Shown piece after piece: positions 15,523-23,452 of a stretch of 50,850 bases of DNA (its first letter is position 1; each line of letters starts with the position of its first letter). This stretch comes from Ruminococcaceae bacterium P7. Lineage in GTDB: Bacteria > Bacillota > Clostridia > Oscillospirales > Acutalibacteraceae. Location: positions 59,857 to 110,706 of the forward strand of contig FMUA01000006.1 in NCBI GenBank assembly GCA_900100595.1, given 5' to 3'. The position numbers and the translations under genes were made by a program. The notes below the pieces were generated by a model. The model was not told where the DNA came from, made no database searches, and was given only the letters and a program-made list of their open reading frames with translations.

Positions 15523-16350
15523 ATGAATGGTAAGCTGTTATTCTTGGATATTGACGGCACCCTGACCGAGCCGGGCTACAATGTACCGCCCGCGTCCGCG
15601 CTGGATGCTATCCGCAAAGCACAAAAAAACGGCCACAAGGTCTATCTGTGCTCGGGACGCAACAAGGCGATGCTCAAACCGCTCCTCGCCTACGGCTTTG
15701 ACGGCTATGTCGCGAGCGCAGGCGGTTATGTCGTCAGCGGAGACGACGTCGTTTTCGACCGTCCGATGAAGCCCGAGGTTTTCAAACTCGCGATGGACTG
15801 CTTTGAGCGCAACCGCGTATTCAGAACCGTCGAGTGTCTCGACGGCACCTATGGCGACAGCGGTCTCGGCGACCTGCTCGAGGGAGCCGACGAGTTTTCC
15901 AACAGCGAGCTGCTCCGTTTCAGACGGCAGCTCAGCGAAACCCTCAACATCCGTCCCATGAACGAGTACGACGGTGCGCCTGTTTACAAGATCGTCTTTA
16001 TGTGCACCGAGCGCCGTCAGCTCGACGAGCCGATGGAGTTGCTGAAACCCTACTTCGTGTTCTGCGTCCAGAACCTCGAGGCAGTCGGCTGTCTGAACGG
16101 CGAGGTGTTCGGTCTGGACTTCAACAAGGGAATCGGCATCCACAGGCTGTGCGAATTTCTCGGGAAGGATATCGCCGACACCATCGGCTTCGGTGACAGC
16201 ATGAACGACAAGGAGATGTTCGAGGCGGTCGGCTACAGCGTCTGCATGGACAACGGTCATCCCCAAATGAAGGCGATGGCGGACTACGTCTGTCCTGCTG
16301 TCGGCGACGACGGACTCTATAAGGCGTTTGAAAAGCTCGGTCTGATTTGA
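15523..16350 (+). CDS. HAD-IIB (Cof-type) sugar phosphatase
   Basis: 275 residues. HAD motifs are motif I LFLDIDGTLTEPG, motif II LCSGR, the lysine in FNKGIGIH, and motif IV GFGDSMNDKEMFEAVGYSVCM. The large C2B cap sits between motifs II and III (about 80-190). Members remove phosphate from sugar phosphates or cofactors, and sucrose-phosphate phosphatase belongs to this same HAD-IIB group. Being the last gene of the sucrose operon, it could dephosphorylate PTS-imported sucrose phosphate or clear a toxic sugar phosphate; this is inference. A GAAAGGA site precedes the ATG and a terminator follows. Confidence 0.82.
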   Translation: MNGKLLFLDIDGTLTEPGYNVPPASALDAIRKAQKNGHKVYLCSGRNKAMLKPLLAYGFDGYVASAGGYVVSGDDVVFDRPMKPEVFKLAMDCFERNRVFRTVECLDGTYGDSGLGDLLEGADEFSNSELLRFRRQLSETLNIRPMNEYDGAPVYKIVFMCTERRQLDEPMELLKPYFVFCVQNLEAVGCLNGEVFGLDFNKGIGIHRLCEFLGKDIADTIGFGDSMNDKEMFEAVGYSVCMDNGHPQMKAMADYVCPAVGDDGLYKAFEKLGLI

Positions 16351-16384
16351 ACAGAAGCCTGTTAAATCCATAACAAACACCATC

Positions 16385-16426
16385 TGAAAACGGTTGTCAC
16401 TTTCTGTGTAACCGTTTTCATTTTTT
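16385..16426 (+). terminator. Intrinsic terminator after the fructokinase operon
   Basis: TGAAAACGGTT and AACCGTTTTCA form an 11-bp stem with a 14-nt loop, followed by six T. Confidence 0.8.
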
Positions 16427-16552
16427 GCCAATTTTTGTTATATTTCCGCCAATTTTCGCTCGAAGCAAAAAGCAGAGTGGTTGCATTTTATCATTTCCAT
16501 TTCTTTGTATATTTTAACTAAATTTATTTTTCATGTTTGTTGTTATTGTCAA

Positions 16553-16581
16553 TTTACAACGAAGTGCAAAAGGGGTAAAAT
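16553..16581 (+). promoter_or_regulatory. Promoter of the PTS operon
   Basis: TTTACA, 17-nt spacer, TAAAAT, with the operator starting 3 nt after the -10. Confidence 0.65.
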
Positions 16582-16584
16582 AGT

Positions 16585-16600
16585 ATTGTAATCGATTTCA
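16585..16600 (-). promoter_or_regulatory. LacI-type operator (cre-like), copy 2
   Basis: Reverse complement of the site at 11611-11626, identical over 16 bases. Its position just downstream of the -10 again predicts repression of initiation. Confidence 0.75.
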
Positions 16601-16647
16601 AGAATGTCCGTTTCTTGAATCAAATTTTATCAAAAAGGAGAGTATGT

Positions 16648-18534
16648 ATGGATTATCGCAAATGTGCGCAGGAAATCTATGATCTCGTCGGCAAACGGGA
16701 AAATCTGGTTTCCGCAGCTCACTGCGCTACAAGACTCCGTCTTGTAACCGCAGACAACAGCAAGGTAGACATCAAAAAACTCGAGGATGTTGACGGCGTT
16801 AAGGGCGTATTCAGCTCGAACGGTCAGCTTCAGATCATCCTCGGAACAGGTACCGTCAACAAGGTCTATGACGAGTTCCTGTCCATCAGCGGCATGACCG
16901 CCGCCACCAAGGCGGACGTCAAGGCTGCCGCTGCGGCAAAGCAGCCGCTTCCCTTCCGCATGGTCAAGGCGCTGGGCGACGTATTCGTTCCCATCCTGCC
17001 CGCTATCGTCGCGGCAGGTCTGATCATGGGTCTGCTCGAGGGCATGACCAAAATCTGGCCCGATATGGCAACCTCGGGTACCTATCAGATCTTCCACCTT
17101 TTCAGTAACGCAGCATTCGTATTCTTGCCCATCCTCGTTGCAGTTTCCGCAGCACGCGTATTCGGCGGCAATATCTTCCTGGGAGCCGTCATAGGCATGA
17201 TCATGGTGCATACCGACCTCGTCAACGCATGGTCGGTTGCGGGCATGATGGAAGCAGGGCAGGCAATCCCACAGGCTGACGTCTGGTTCGGCTTGTACAA
17301 GATCAACCTGACGGGCTATCAAGGTCACGTCATCCCGGTCATCATAGCCGTTTGGTTCATGAGCTTCCTAGAAAAACGGCTGCACAAAATCGTGCCCGAA
17401 ATGATCGACCTCTTTGTCACCCCGCTGGTGACCGTTCTTGTAACCGGCTATCTCACACTGACCATTTTCGGACCCGTGTTCGCACAGCTCGAAGAGTGGG
17501 TTCTCGTCGGCGTTCAGTGGATTATCACCATTCCGTTCGGCATCGGCGCGGCGATCGCAGGAGCGATTTATCCGCTCACGGTTGTCTGCGGTATCCATCA
17601 TATGTACAACACGGTTGAAATCGGCATGATTTCCAATACGGGTCTGAATACCTGGATGCCGATCGCTTCCTCCGCAAACTTCGCACAGGGCGCTGCCTGC
17701 TTCGCAGTCGCTCTCAAGACCAAGGACAAGAAGTTCAAGTCTCTGGCGCTTCCGTCCTCCTTCTCCGCATTTCTCGGCATCACCGAGCCGGCTATCTTCG
17801 GTGTTAACCTCAGACTCATGAAGCCCCTTATCAGCGGTATGATCGGCGGCGCTGTCGGCGCTGCGGTCGGCAGCATGCTCGGCATCGGCGCTACTGCTTA
17901 CGGCGTTACCGGTTTGTTCGGCTTCCTCATCACCACCAAGTTCATATGGCAGTACGCGATCATGCTGGCTGTTTCGTTCGCTATCTCCTTCACCATTTCC
18001 TGGTTCCTCCACAAGGATAAGCCCAAGGATGAAGAGGTTGCCGCTGCTGACGAAGCGCCTGCTCTTCCCGAAATCACCTGCGAAAAGGGCAAGGTTTACG
18101 CTCCTATCAAGGGTAACGTCATTCCTTCCGCCAACATTCCCGACGACACATTCGCCGCGGGCGTTCTCGGCGAAGGCGTAGGCATTGAGCCTGTTCTCGG
18201 CGTTGTTTACGCTCCGTTTGACGGAGAGATCTCCTCCACCACCGATACCAAGCACGCGATCGGTATCTCCTCACCCGACGGTATGGAGCTGCTGATTCAC
18301 GTCGGCGTCAACACGGTAGCCATGGAAGGCGACGGCTTCGAGCTGTTCTGCGCCGAGGGCGATACCGTCAAGGCTGGTCAGAAGCTGATGACCTTCGATA
18401 TCGACAAGATCAAGGCTGCCGGCTACTCCACCACCACAGCTGTTCTCGTAACCAACAGCGACGACTACGCGGGACTTGACATCAAGGAAGGCGCTTGTGA
18501 GCCTCTCGACTGCGTAATTTCTATTAAAGAATAA
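16648..18534 (+). CDS. PTS sugar transporter EIIBCA, sucrose/glucoside type
   Basis: 628 residues from ATG 16648 (AAGGAG 8 nt upstream). Order is EIIB, EIIC, EIIA. EIIB (about 1-90) has the phosphocysteine C26 in AAHCATRLRLV. EIIC (about 105-460) has about ten membrane segments and the loop GITEPAIFG. A charged linker follows, then a glucose-type EIIA (about 480-628) with phosphohistidine about H551 in LLIHVGVNTV. It imports and phosphorylates its sugar using phosphate from HPr and Enzyme I, the next two genes. Sucrose is the favoured substrate because of the linked fructokinase and amylosucrase-like enzyme; trehalose or beta-glucosides are possible since the family is mixed. The next gene, ptsH, starts 29 nt downstream. 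Confidence 0.88.
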   Translation: MDYRKCAQEIYDLVGKRENLVSAAHCATRLRLVTADNSKVDIKKLEDVDGVKGVFSSNGQLQIILGTGTVNKVYDEFLSISGMTAATKADVKAAAAAKQPLPFRMVKALGDVFVPILPAIVAAGLIMGLLEGMTKIWPDMATSGTYQIFHLFSNAAFVFLPILVAVSAARVFGGNIFLGAVIGMIMVHTDLVNAWSVAGMMEAGQAIPQADVWFGLYKINLTGYQGHVIPVIIAVWFMSFLEKRLHKIVPEMIDLFVTPLVTVLVTGYLTLTIFGPVFAQLEEWVLVGVQWIITIPFGIGAAIAGAIYPLTVVCGIHHMYNTVEIGMISNTGLNTWMPIASSANFAQGAACFAVALKTKDKKFKSLALPSSFSAFLGITEPAIFGVNLRLMKPLISGMIGGAVGAAVGSMLGIGATAYGVTGLFGFLITTKFIWQYAIMLAVSFAISFTISWFLHKDKPKDEEVAAADEAPALPEITCEKGKVYAPIKGNVIPSANIPDDTFAAGVLGEGVGIEPVLGVVYAPFDGEISSTTDTKHAIGISSPDGMELLIHVGVNTVAMEGDGFELFCAEGDTVKAGQKLMTFDIDKIKAAGYSTTTAVLVTNSDDYAGLDIKEGACEPLDCVISIKE

Positions 18535-18563
18535 TAAATGCTATATATAAAGGAGAAATTAAC

Positions 18564-18821
18564 ATGAAATCTTTTACCTACACCATCACTGATCCCGTTG
18601 GTATCCACGCTCGTCCCGCAGGCATCCTCGTCAAGGCTGTCAAGCCCTTCCAGAGCACCTGCAAAATCACAAAAGGCGCAAAGACAGTTGACCTGCGCAA
18701 GCTGATGGCTCTCATGGGCATGGGCGTTAAGTGCGGCGACACCGTCGAGGTCACCATCGAAGGTCCCGACGAGGATACAGCGGCTGCTACCATCGAGAAG
18801 TTCTTCAAGGACAATCTCTGA
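18564..18821 (+). CDS. ptsH: Phosphocarrier protein HPr lacking Ser46
   Basis: 85 residues. The active-site His15 is in GIHARPAG. HPr passes phosphate from Enzyme I to EIIA domains. In typical Firmicutes HPr, Ser46 (in a NLKSIM context) is phosphorylated by HPr kinase and then acts with CcpA in catabolite repression. Here the aligned stretch is VDLRKLMALMG, so residue 46 is Lys. This HPr can carry PTS phosphate but cannot be the Ser46-P corepressor. It lies between the EIIBCA and Enzyme I genes with a good ribosome site (AAAGGAG). Confidence 0.93.
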   Translation: MKSFTYTITDPVGIHARPAGILVKAVKPFQSTCKITKGAKTVDLRKLMALMGMGVKCGDTVEVTIEGPDEDTAAATIEKFFKDNL

Positions 18822-18857
18822 TAACCGAACCTGAAACTACAGAGGGAGGTATGCTCT

Positions 18858-20477
18858 ATGATAGTTGCAACAGGTAAATCGATTCTGAAGGGTATCGCCA
18901 TCGGAAAAATTAAGTTTCTGAAAAAGGCGCAGTCCGAAATCGTCGCAACAGCCTCCGACCCTGCCGTTGAGCTGGAACGCTTTGCGAGCGCAAAGGCACA
19001 GGCGGTTGAGCAGCTGCAGGCGCTCTATGACAAGGCTGTCGTAGAGGCAGGCGAGGACCACGCTGCGATTTTTGAAATCCACATGATGATGCTGGACGAT
19101 GACGACTACCTCGATTCCATCACTGAAATCATCAACTCGCAGGGCAAATCCGCCGAGTATGCCGTCAAGACGACAGGTGAGAACTTTGCCGAAACCTTCG
19201 CGTCCATGGACGACGAATATATGAAGGCACGCGCCGCCGACGTCAAGGATATTTCCACCCGCGTTGTGAATATCCTCACAGGCGCCGACACAGGCGTTGC
19301 CGAGGGCGACGAACCCTTTATCATCGTCGCGGAGGATCTTGCTCCGTCCGAGACGGTTCAGCTCGACAAGAGCAAGCTGCTGGGCTTTGTGACCCATCTG
19401 GGCAGCACCAACAGCCACACCGCGATCCTTGCCCGCAACATGAACATCCCTGCTTTGATCGGCACCGAGATCAGCGAGGACTGGGACGGCAAGCTCGCCA
19501 TTATCGACGGCTACAACAACTGCATCTATATTGAACCGACACAGGATCTGCTGGATACGCTCGACAAGAAGCGCATTGAGGACCTCAAGCAGCGCGCGTT
19601 GCTGCAGGAGCTCAAGAAAAAGCCCAACATCACCCTCGACGGAACGGAAATCAACGTCTACGCTAACATCGGCAACGTCTCCGATACCGCGATGGTGCTC
19701 CAGAATGACGCGGGCGGCATCGGTCTGTTCCGCTCGGAGTTCATCTATCTCCATTCCGAGACATTCCCCACCGAGGACGAACAGTTCGCTATTTACAAGC
19801 GCGTCGCTGAGGTCATGGGCGGCAAGAAGGTCATCATCAGAACGCTTGACATCGGCGCCGACAAGCAGGCGGACTACTTCAATCTTCCCAAGGAAGAGAA
19901 CCCCGCGCTGGGCTACCGCGCTATCCGCATCTGCCTGCAGCAGCATGACATCTTCAAGGCGCAGCTCAGAGCGCTGCTGAGAGCCGCTGCTTACGGCAAT
20001 ATCAGCATCATGTTCCCGATGATTATTTCCGTACGCGAGGTAAAGGACGCGAAAGAAGTGCTCGAGGAATGCCGCAAGGAGCTGATTGCCGAGGGCAAGG
20101 AGGTCGGAGAGGTCGAGATCGGTATCATGATCGAGACTCCCGCCGCCGTTATGCTCGCGGAGGAGCTTGCCGAGGAGGTTGAGTTCTTCTCCATCGGAAC
20201 CAACGATCTCACGCAGTACACACTGGCGATAGACCGTCAGAATCCCAAGCTTGACCCGTTCTATGATCCGCATCATCCCGCGGTTCTCAGAATGATCGAG
20301 ATGACCGTCAAGGCAGCTCACAAGCATGACTGCTGGGTCGGCATCTGCGGCGAGCTGGGTGCGGACACCGCTCTGACAGAGACCTTCCTGCGCATGGGAC
20401 TCGACGAGCTGAGCGTCAATCCCGGAAGCGTTCTGACCGTCAGAAAGACCATCCGCAGCCTCGATTTGAGCAAGTAA
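18858..20477 (+). CDS. ptsI: PTS Enzyme I (phosphoenolpyruvate-protein phosphotransferase)
   Basis: 539 residues, slightly shorter than the common 570. It takes phosphate from PEP and gives it to HPr. The phosphohistidine is about H187 in GSTNSHTAILARN. The C-terminal PEP-binding barrel shows GIGLFRSEF, the FSIGTNDLTQYTLA motif and the catalytic Cys in VGICGELG. GAGGGAGG lies upstream of the ATG. General PTS genes usually stand alone; here they are the last two genes of a sugar-specific operon, so their expression follows the same repressor. Confidence 0.95.
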   Translation: MIVATGKSILKGIAIGKIKFLKKAQSEIVATASDPAVELERFASAKAQAVEQLQALYDKAVVEAGEDHAAIFEIHMMMLDDDDYLDSITEIINSQGKSAEYAVKTTGENFAETFASMDDEYMKARAADVKDISTRVVNILTGADTGVAEGDEPFIIVAEDLAPSETVQLDKSKLLGFVTHLGSTNSHTAILARNMNIPALIGTEISEDWDGKLAIIDGYNNCIYIEPTQDLLDTLDKKRIEDLKQRALLQELKKKPNITLDGTEINVYANIGNVSDTAMVLQNDAGGIGLFRSEFIYLHSETFPTEDEQFAIYKRVAEVMGGKKVIIRTLDIGADKQADYFNLPKEENPALGYRAIRICLQQHDIFKAQLRALLRAAAYGNISIMFPMIISVREVKDAKEVLEECRKELIAEGKEVGEVEIGIMIETPAAVMLAEELAEEVEFFSIGTNDLTQYTLAIDRQNPKLDPFYDPHHPAVLRMIEMTVKAAHKHDCWVGICGELGADTALTETFLRMGLDELSVNPGSVLTVRKTIRSLDLSK

Positions 20478-20489
20478 CAGCATCAATAC

Positions 20490-20524
20490 ATCGGCTGTCC
20501 GGCAATCGGACAGCCGATTTTTCT
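20490..20524 (+). terminator. Intrinsic terminator after ptsI
   Basis: ATCGGCTGTCCG and CGGACAGCCGAT form a stem of about 12 bp with a 5-nt loop, followed by TTTTCT. Confidence 0.88.
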
Positions 20525-20552
20525 GCGCAGAAAATAGCGAGTATGTTTCTTA

Positions 20553-20581
20553 TTGCAAAACTCCGTCCCCTATGATACAAT
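20553..20581 (+). promoter_or_regulatory. Promoter for the acetyltransferase gene
   Basis: TTGCAA, 17-nt spacer, TACAAT, 37 nt upstream of ATG 20619. Confidence 0.6.
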
Positions 20582-20618
20582 TTGAAAGGAATATACATGC
20601 GTGACGGGAGGCGACAAC

Positions 20619-21158
20619 ATGAAGAAAACGCTGTTTTCGGAAATACCGTATTTGCAGGGAAAGCGGATCATTCTGAAAGCGCTGACCGCCGACGACGCGG
20701 CGGCGCTGAAGGAGCTGGTCGATGACGACGAGGTCTACCGCTATCTGCCCACCTTCCTGTTTGAGAAGCAATACGATGACGTAAGGACTGTTATTGAGCG
20801 CCTTTATGACGAATGCATCAAAGAATCGCTGATTCTTGGCATCTACTGCAGCGACGCGTTCTGCGGTCTTGCGGAAATGTACGGTTACAAGGACTCTATT
20901 CACAAAGTCAGCGTTGGCTACCGTCTTTTGCGGCGGTTCTGGGGACAGGGAATCGCTTCAGAGACACTCGGACTGATGATTGATTACCTATTTGGCGAAA
21001 CGGACATCGAAATCATCACGGCAAGCACGATGGTGGAAAACAAAGCGTCCGCCGCTGTTTTGACAAAAAATGACTTTATGCTTGTTGTTCACGCCGCAAA
21101 CGAGGACTGGGGCTATGAACAGCCCACGGTGACGGATAAATGGATTCGACAAAGATAA
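20619..21158 (+). CDS. GNAT acetyltransferase (RimJ/RimL type)
   Basis: 179 residues from ATG 20619, 7 nt after GGGAGG. The start LQGKRIILKALTADDAAALKEL is typical of the RimJ/RimL group, and the acetyl-CoA loop is represented by RRFWGQGIASETLGLMIDYLF. Enzymes of this group acetylate protein N-termini or small amines. Substrate cannot be predicted. It is monocistronic, with its own promoter and terminator. Confidence 0.85.
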   Translation: MKKTLFSEIPYLQGKRIILKALTADDAAALKELVDDDEVYRYLPTFLFEKQYDDVRTVIERLYDECIKESLILGIYCSDAFCGLAEMYGYKDSIHKVSVGYRLLRRFWGQGIASETLGLMIDYLFGETDIEIITASTMVENKASAAVLTKNDFMLVVHAANEDWGYEQPTVTDKWIRQR

Positions 21159-21160
21159 AA

Positions 21161-21197
21161 AAACGCGGATGGTTCTCTGCCATCCGCGTTTTATTAT
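21161..21197 (+). terminator. Intrinsic terminator after the acetyltransferase gene
   Basis: AAACGCGGATGG and CCATCCGCGTTT pair around a 7-nt loop, followed by TATTATT. Confidence 0.8.
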
Positions 21198-21214
21198 TGC
21201 CGACTCATCCGCAA

Positions 21215-21253
21215 ATAAAGAGGATGGAGCTGCCGCAGATACACGGCAGCTCC
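21215..21253 (-). terminator. Probable terminator after amt-glnB
   Basis: Minus strand GGAGCTGCCG and CGGCAGCTCC form a 10-bp stem with an 8-nt loop, followed by the moderately T-rich ATCCTCTTTATTTG. It begins about 25 nt after the stop at 21278. Confidence 0.6.
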
Positions 21254-21277
21254 GTACAGGAATATGTGAAATGGGTA

Positions 21278-23044
21278 TCAGATAGAATCAAAGTGTTCCA
21301 TTGCTTCCAGACCGGTCTGACCGGTTCTGACCTTGACAACGTCCTCGACGTCATAGACAAAGATTTTGCCGTCTCCGATGTGTCCGGTGTAAAGTGTCTT
21401 TTTCGCGGTCTCGATAACCTTGCTGACCGGAACGGTGCAGACAACGATATCGACCTGTACCTTCGGGAGAAGGTTGGCTTCGATCTGTACGCCGCGGTAA
21501 TACTCGGGCGTGCCCTTCTGCGTGCCGCAGCCGAGAACGTGGGTGACGGTCATGCCCGTGATGCCGATCTTCATCATCGCGTTCTTCAGCGCCTCAAGAC
21601 GGGATTCCTTGCAGACGATTTCGACCTTGGTGATCTTCGGTCTGCCCTCGTCGAAGGTCGGTACCTTGGTAACCGTTACCGCTTCGGCAACAGGTGTCTC
21701 ACCGCTGACAAGCACGGGAGCATCCTCTCCCTCCTCGATGTATTCGGGAATCATCGCAAAGCCTGCGTACGCGGACGGCATACCGTGCTCTGTCGCGTCC
21801 AGACCTGTCATTTCCTCCTCACGGGAAACACGCAGACCGAATATCTTCTTGATGACAAAGAACACGATGGTCATTGTCAGGACTGTCCAGCCTGCTACGG
21901 CGCCGAAGCCGATGAACTGCAGACCGAGAAGCTCAAAGCCGCCGCCATAGAACAAGCCGAGAAGCTTGGTGCCGGAAGCATTTGCGACCGCGTAGCCGGG
22001 AGCGGTATCGGTCGCGAACAAGCCGACAGCCAATGTGCCCCAGATACCGTTCATCATGTGAACCGCTACAGCACCGACAGGATCGTCGATGTGGAGCTTA
22101 TAGTCGAGAAGCCATACGCCGAATACGACGAGGATTCCGGCTACCAGACCGATGACGACCGCGCCGAACGCGTCGGTGATGTCACATCCTGCGGTGATCG
22201 CAACCAAACCTGCCAGAGATGCGTTCAGGCACATGCTGACGTCGGGCTTGCCGTATTTGATCCATGTAAAAATCATGCAGGTGACAGTCGCGATTGCGGG
22301 AGCGACTGTTGTTGTCAGGAAAATGGAACCGAGCTGTTCCACTGAGGTCGCCGCCGCGCCGTTGAAGCCGTACCAGCCGAGCCAGAGGATGAATACACCC
22401 AGCGCACCCAGCGCGATGTTGTGACCGGGGAACGCGCCGACCTTTGTGACCTTGCCGTTCTTATCTCTCTTGAACTTACCGATTCTCGCACCGAGAATGG
22501 ACGCGCCGATCAGAGCAGAAATACCGCCAACCATGTGAATCGCGCAGGAGCCTGCGAAATCATGGAAGCCGATCTGGCTAAGCCAGCCGCCGCCCCAGAT
22601 CCAGTGCGCTTCGATCGGATAAATCACCGCGGAGATGATGCCCGAATAAACGCAGTAGGAAAGGAACTTGGTACGCTCTGCCATAGCGCCCGAAACGATC
22701 GTCGCGGTCGTGGCGCAGAACACGAGGTTAAAGACAAAGCTGGAAAAGTTGAAATTGTCGTAAGCCGTGAACAAATCAAATCCGGGCTTTCCGATGAATC
22801 CCAGCAAATCCTCTCCCATCAGCAAGCCGAAACCGATCAGAATAAAGGTAACGGTACCGATACAGAAATCCATCAGATTCTTCATGATGATATTTCCCGT
22901 GTTTTTCGCTCTGGTGAAGCCCGCCTCGACCATCGCGAAGCCTGCCTGCATCCAGAACACCAGCGCTGCGCCGATCAGGAACCACACGGCAAACAGCTGT
23001 TCATTTGTCATTTGGGTGACTAACTCTTTTACAGATTCACTCAC
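21278..23044 (-). CDS. Ammonium transporter fused to a PII signalling domain
   Basis: 588 residues from GTG 23044, 8 nt after AAGGAG; a GTG at 23053 would overlap the ribosome site. Residues about 15-415 form an Amt channel with some eleven membrane segments; family motifs include AHWIWGGGWL, HMVGGISALIG and DDPVGAVAVHMMNG. A linker (about 430-475) leads to a complete PII/GlnB domain (about 478-588) with the T-loop stretch TPEYYRGVQ, the B-loop TGHIGDGKIFV and a C-terminal VRTGQTG. PII proteins bind ATP/ADP and 2-oxoglutarate and close Amt channels when nitrogen is plentiful; here sensor and channel are one chain. It is preceded by a long structured leader (23045-23250). Confidence 0.93.
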   Translation of the reverse strand: MSESVKELVTQMTNEQLFAVWFLIGAALVFWMQAGFAMVEAGFTRAKNTGNIIMKNLMDFCIGTVTFILIGFGLLMGEDLLGFIGKPGFDLFTAYDNFNFSSFVFNLVFCATTATIVSGAMAERTKFLSYCVYSGIISAVIYPIEAHWIWGGGWLSQIGFHDFAGSCAIHMVGGISALIGASILGARIGKFKRDKNGKVTKVGAFPGHNIALGALGVFILWLGWYGFNGAAATSVEQLGSIFLTTTVAPAIATVTCMIFTWIKYGKPDVSMCLNASLAGLVAITAGCDITDAFGAVVIGLVAGILVVFGVWLLDYKLHIDDPVGAVAVHMMNGIWGTLAVGLFATDTAPGYAVANASGTKLLGLFYGGGFELLGLQFIGFGAVAGWTVLTMTIVFFVIKKIFGLRVSREEEMTGLDATEHGMPSAYAGFAMIPEYIEEGEDAPVLVSGETPVAEAVTVTKVPTFDEGRPKITKVEIVCKESRLEALKNAMMKIGITGMTVTHVLGCGTQKGTPEYYRGVQIEANLLPKVQVDIVVCTVPVSKVIETAKKTLYTGHIGDGKIFVYDVEDVVKVRTGQTGLEAMEHFDSI

Positions 23045-23115
23045 CTTGATCACTCCTTTTTACTATTTCTGATATATGGAAACTTGCCGCCAAGAAAGAA
23101 GCAAGATACCTTACA

Positions 23116-23165
23116 TGACACAACGGCACGCAAATCCCGTGGGATTCACGCGCCGTTGCGTTGTC
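23116..23165 (-). other. Long imperfect hairpin in the amt leader
   Basis: An inverted repeat of about 50 bases, with outer TGACA/TGTCA and CAACGGC/GCCGTTG arms and an inner AATCC/GGATT arm. It lies in the transcribed leader, about 70 nt upstream of the start codon, with no T-tract. Confidence 0.5.
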
Positions 23166-23189
23166 ATATGTTAGCCTATCGGACGATAG

Positions 23190-23236
23190 CAAAAATAAAG
23201 AAAGGGCACCGAAAACATCTTTGTTTTCAGCACCCT
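23190..23236 (-). promoter_or_regulatory. Terminator-like hairpin at the start of the amt leader
   Basis: On the minus strand AGGGTGCTGAAAAC pairs with GTTTTCGGTGCCCT over 14 positions (a few G-U) around the 6-nt loop AAAGAT, and is followed by TTTCTTTATTTTTG. It starts within about 15 nt of the predicted transcript 5' end and about 190 nt before amt, so it could stop transcription before the gene. A six-base loop with A at 1 and G at 4 is the signature of ANTAR-regulator target hairpins. A second such hairpin was not found. Confidence 0.6.
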
Positions 23237-23254
23237 TGCCGTTTCATTGATGCC

Positions 23255-23283
23255 ATTATAGCGCCTTGTTAAAGATTTGTCAA
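23255..23283 (-). promoter_or_regulatory. Consensus promoter for amt-glnB
   Basis: Perfect TTGACA, 17-nt spacer, perfect TATAAT on the minus strand. A leader of about 200 nt follows. Confidence 0.8.
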
Positions 23284-23412
23284 GACATTTTGCAGGATTT
23301 TTTTCGCTTCTTGCAAAATTCATAAAGCTATCCTCATATCTCAAGCAGAATATGGGAGATATTTGAAACAGCAAATCAACAATCATGCAGAAATGTACTT
23401 TATCAAAACAAG

Positions 23413-23443
23413 CAAAAAAAAGAGACAGCCGAGGCTGTCTCCT
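23413..23443 (-). terminator. Intrinsic terminator after the amino-acid ABC operon
   Basis: Minus strand GAGACAGCC and GGCTGTCTC with a 2-base spacer (larger loop in practice), followed by eight T. It begins 10 nt after the stop at 23453. Confidence 0.85.
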
Positions 23444-23452
23444 TTGTTTCTA

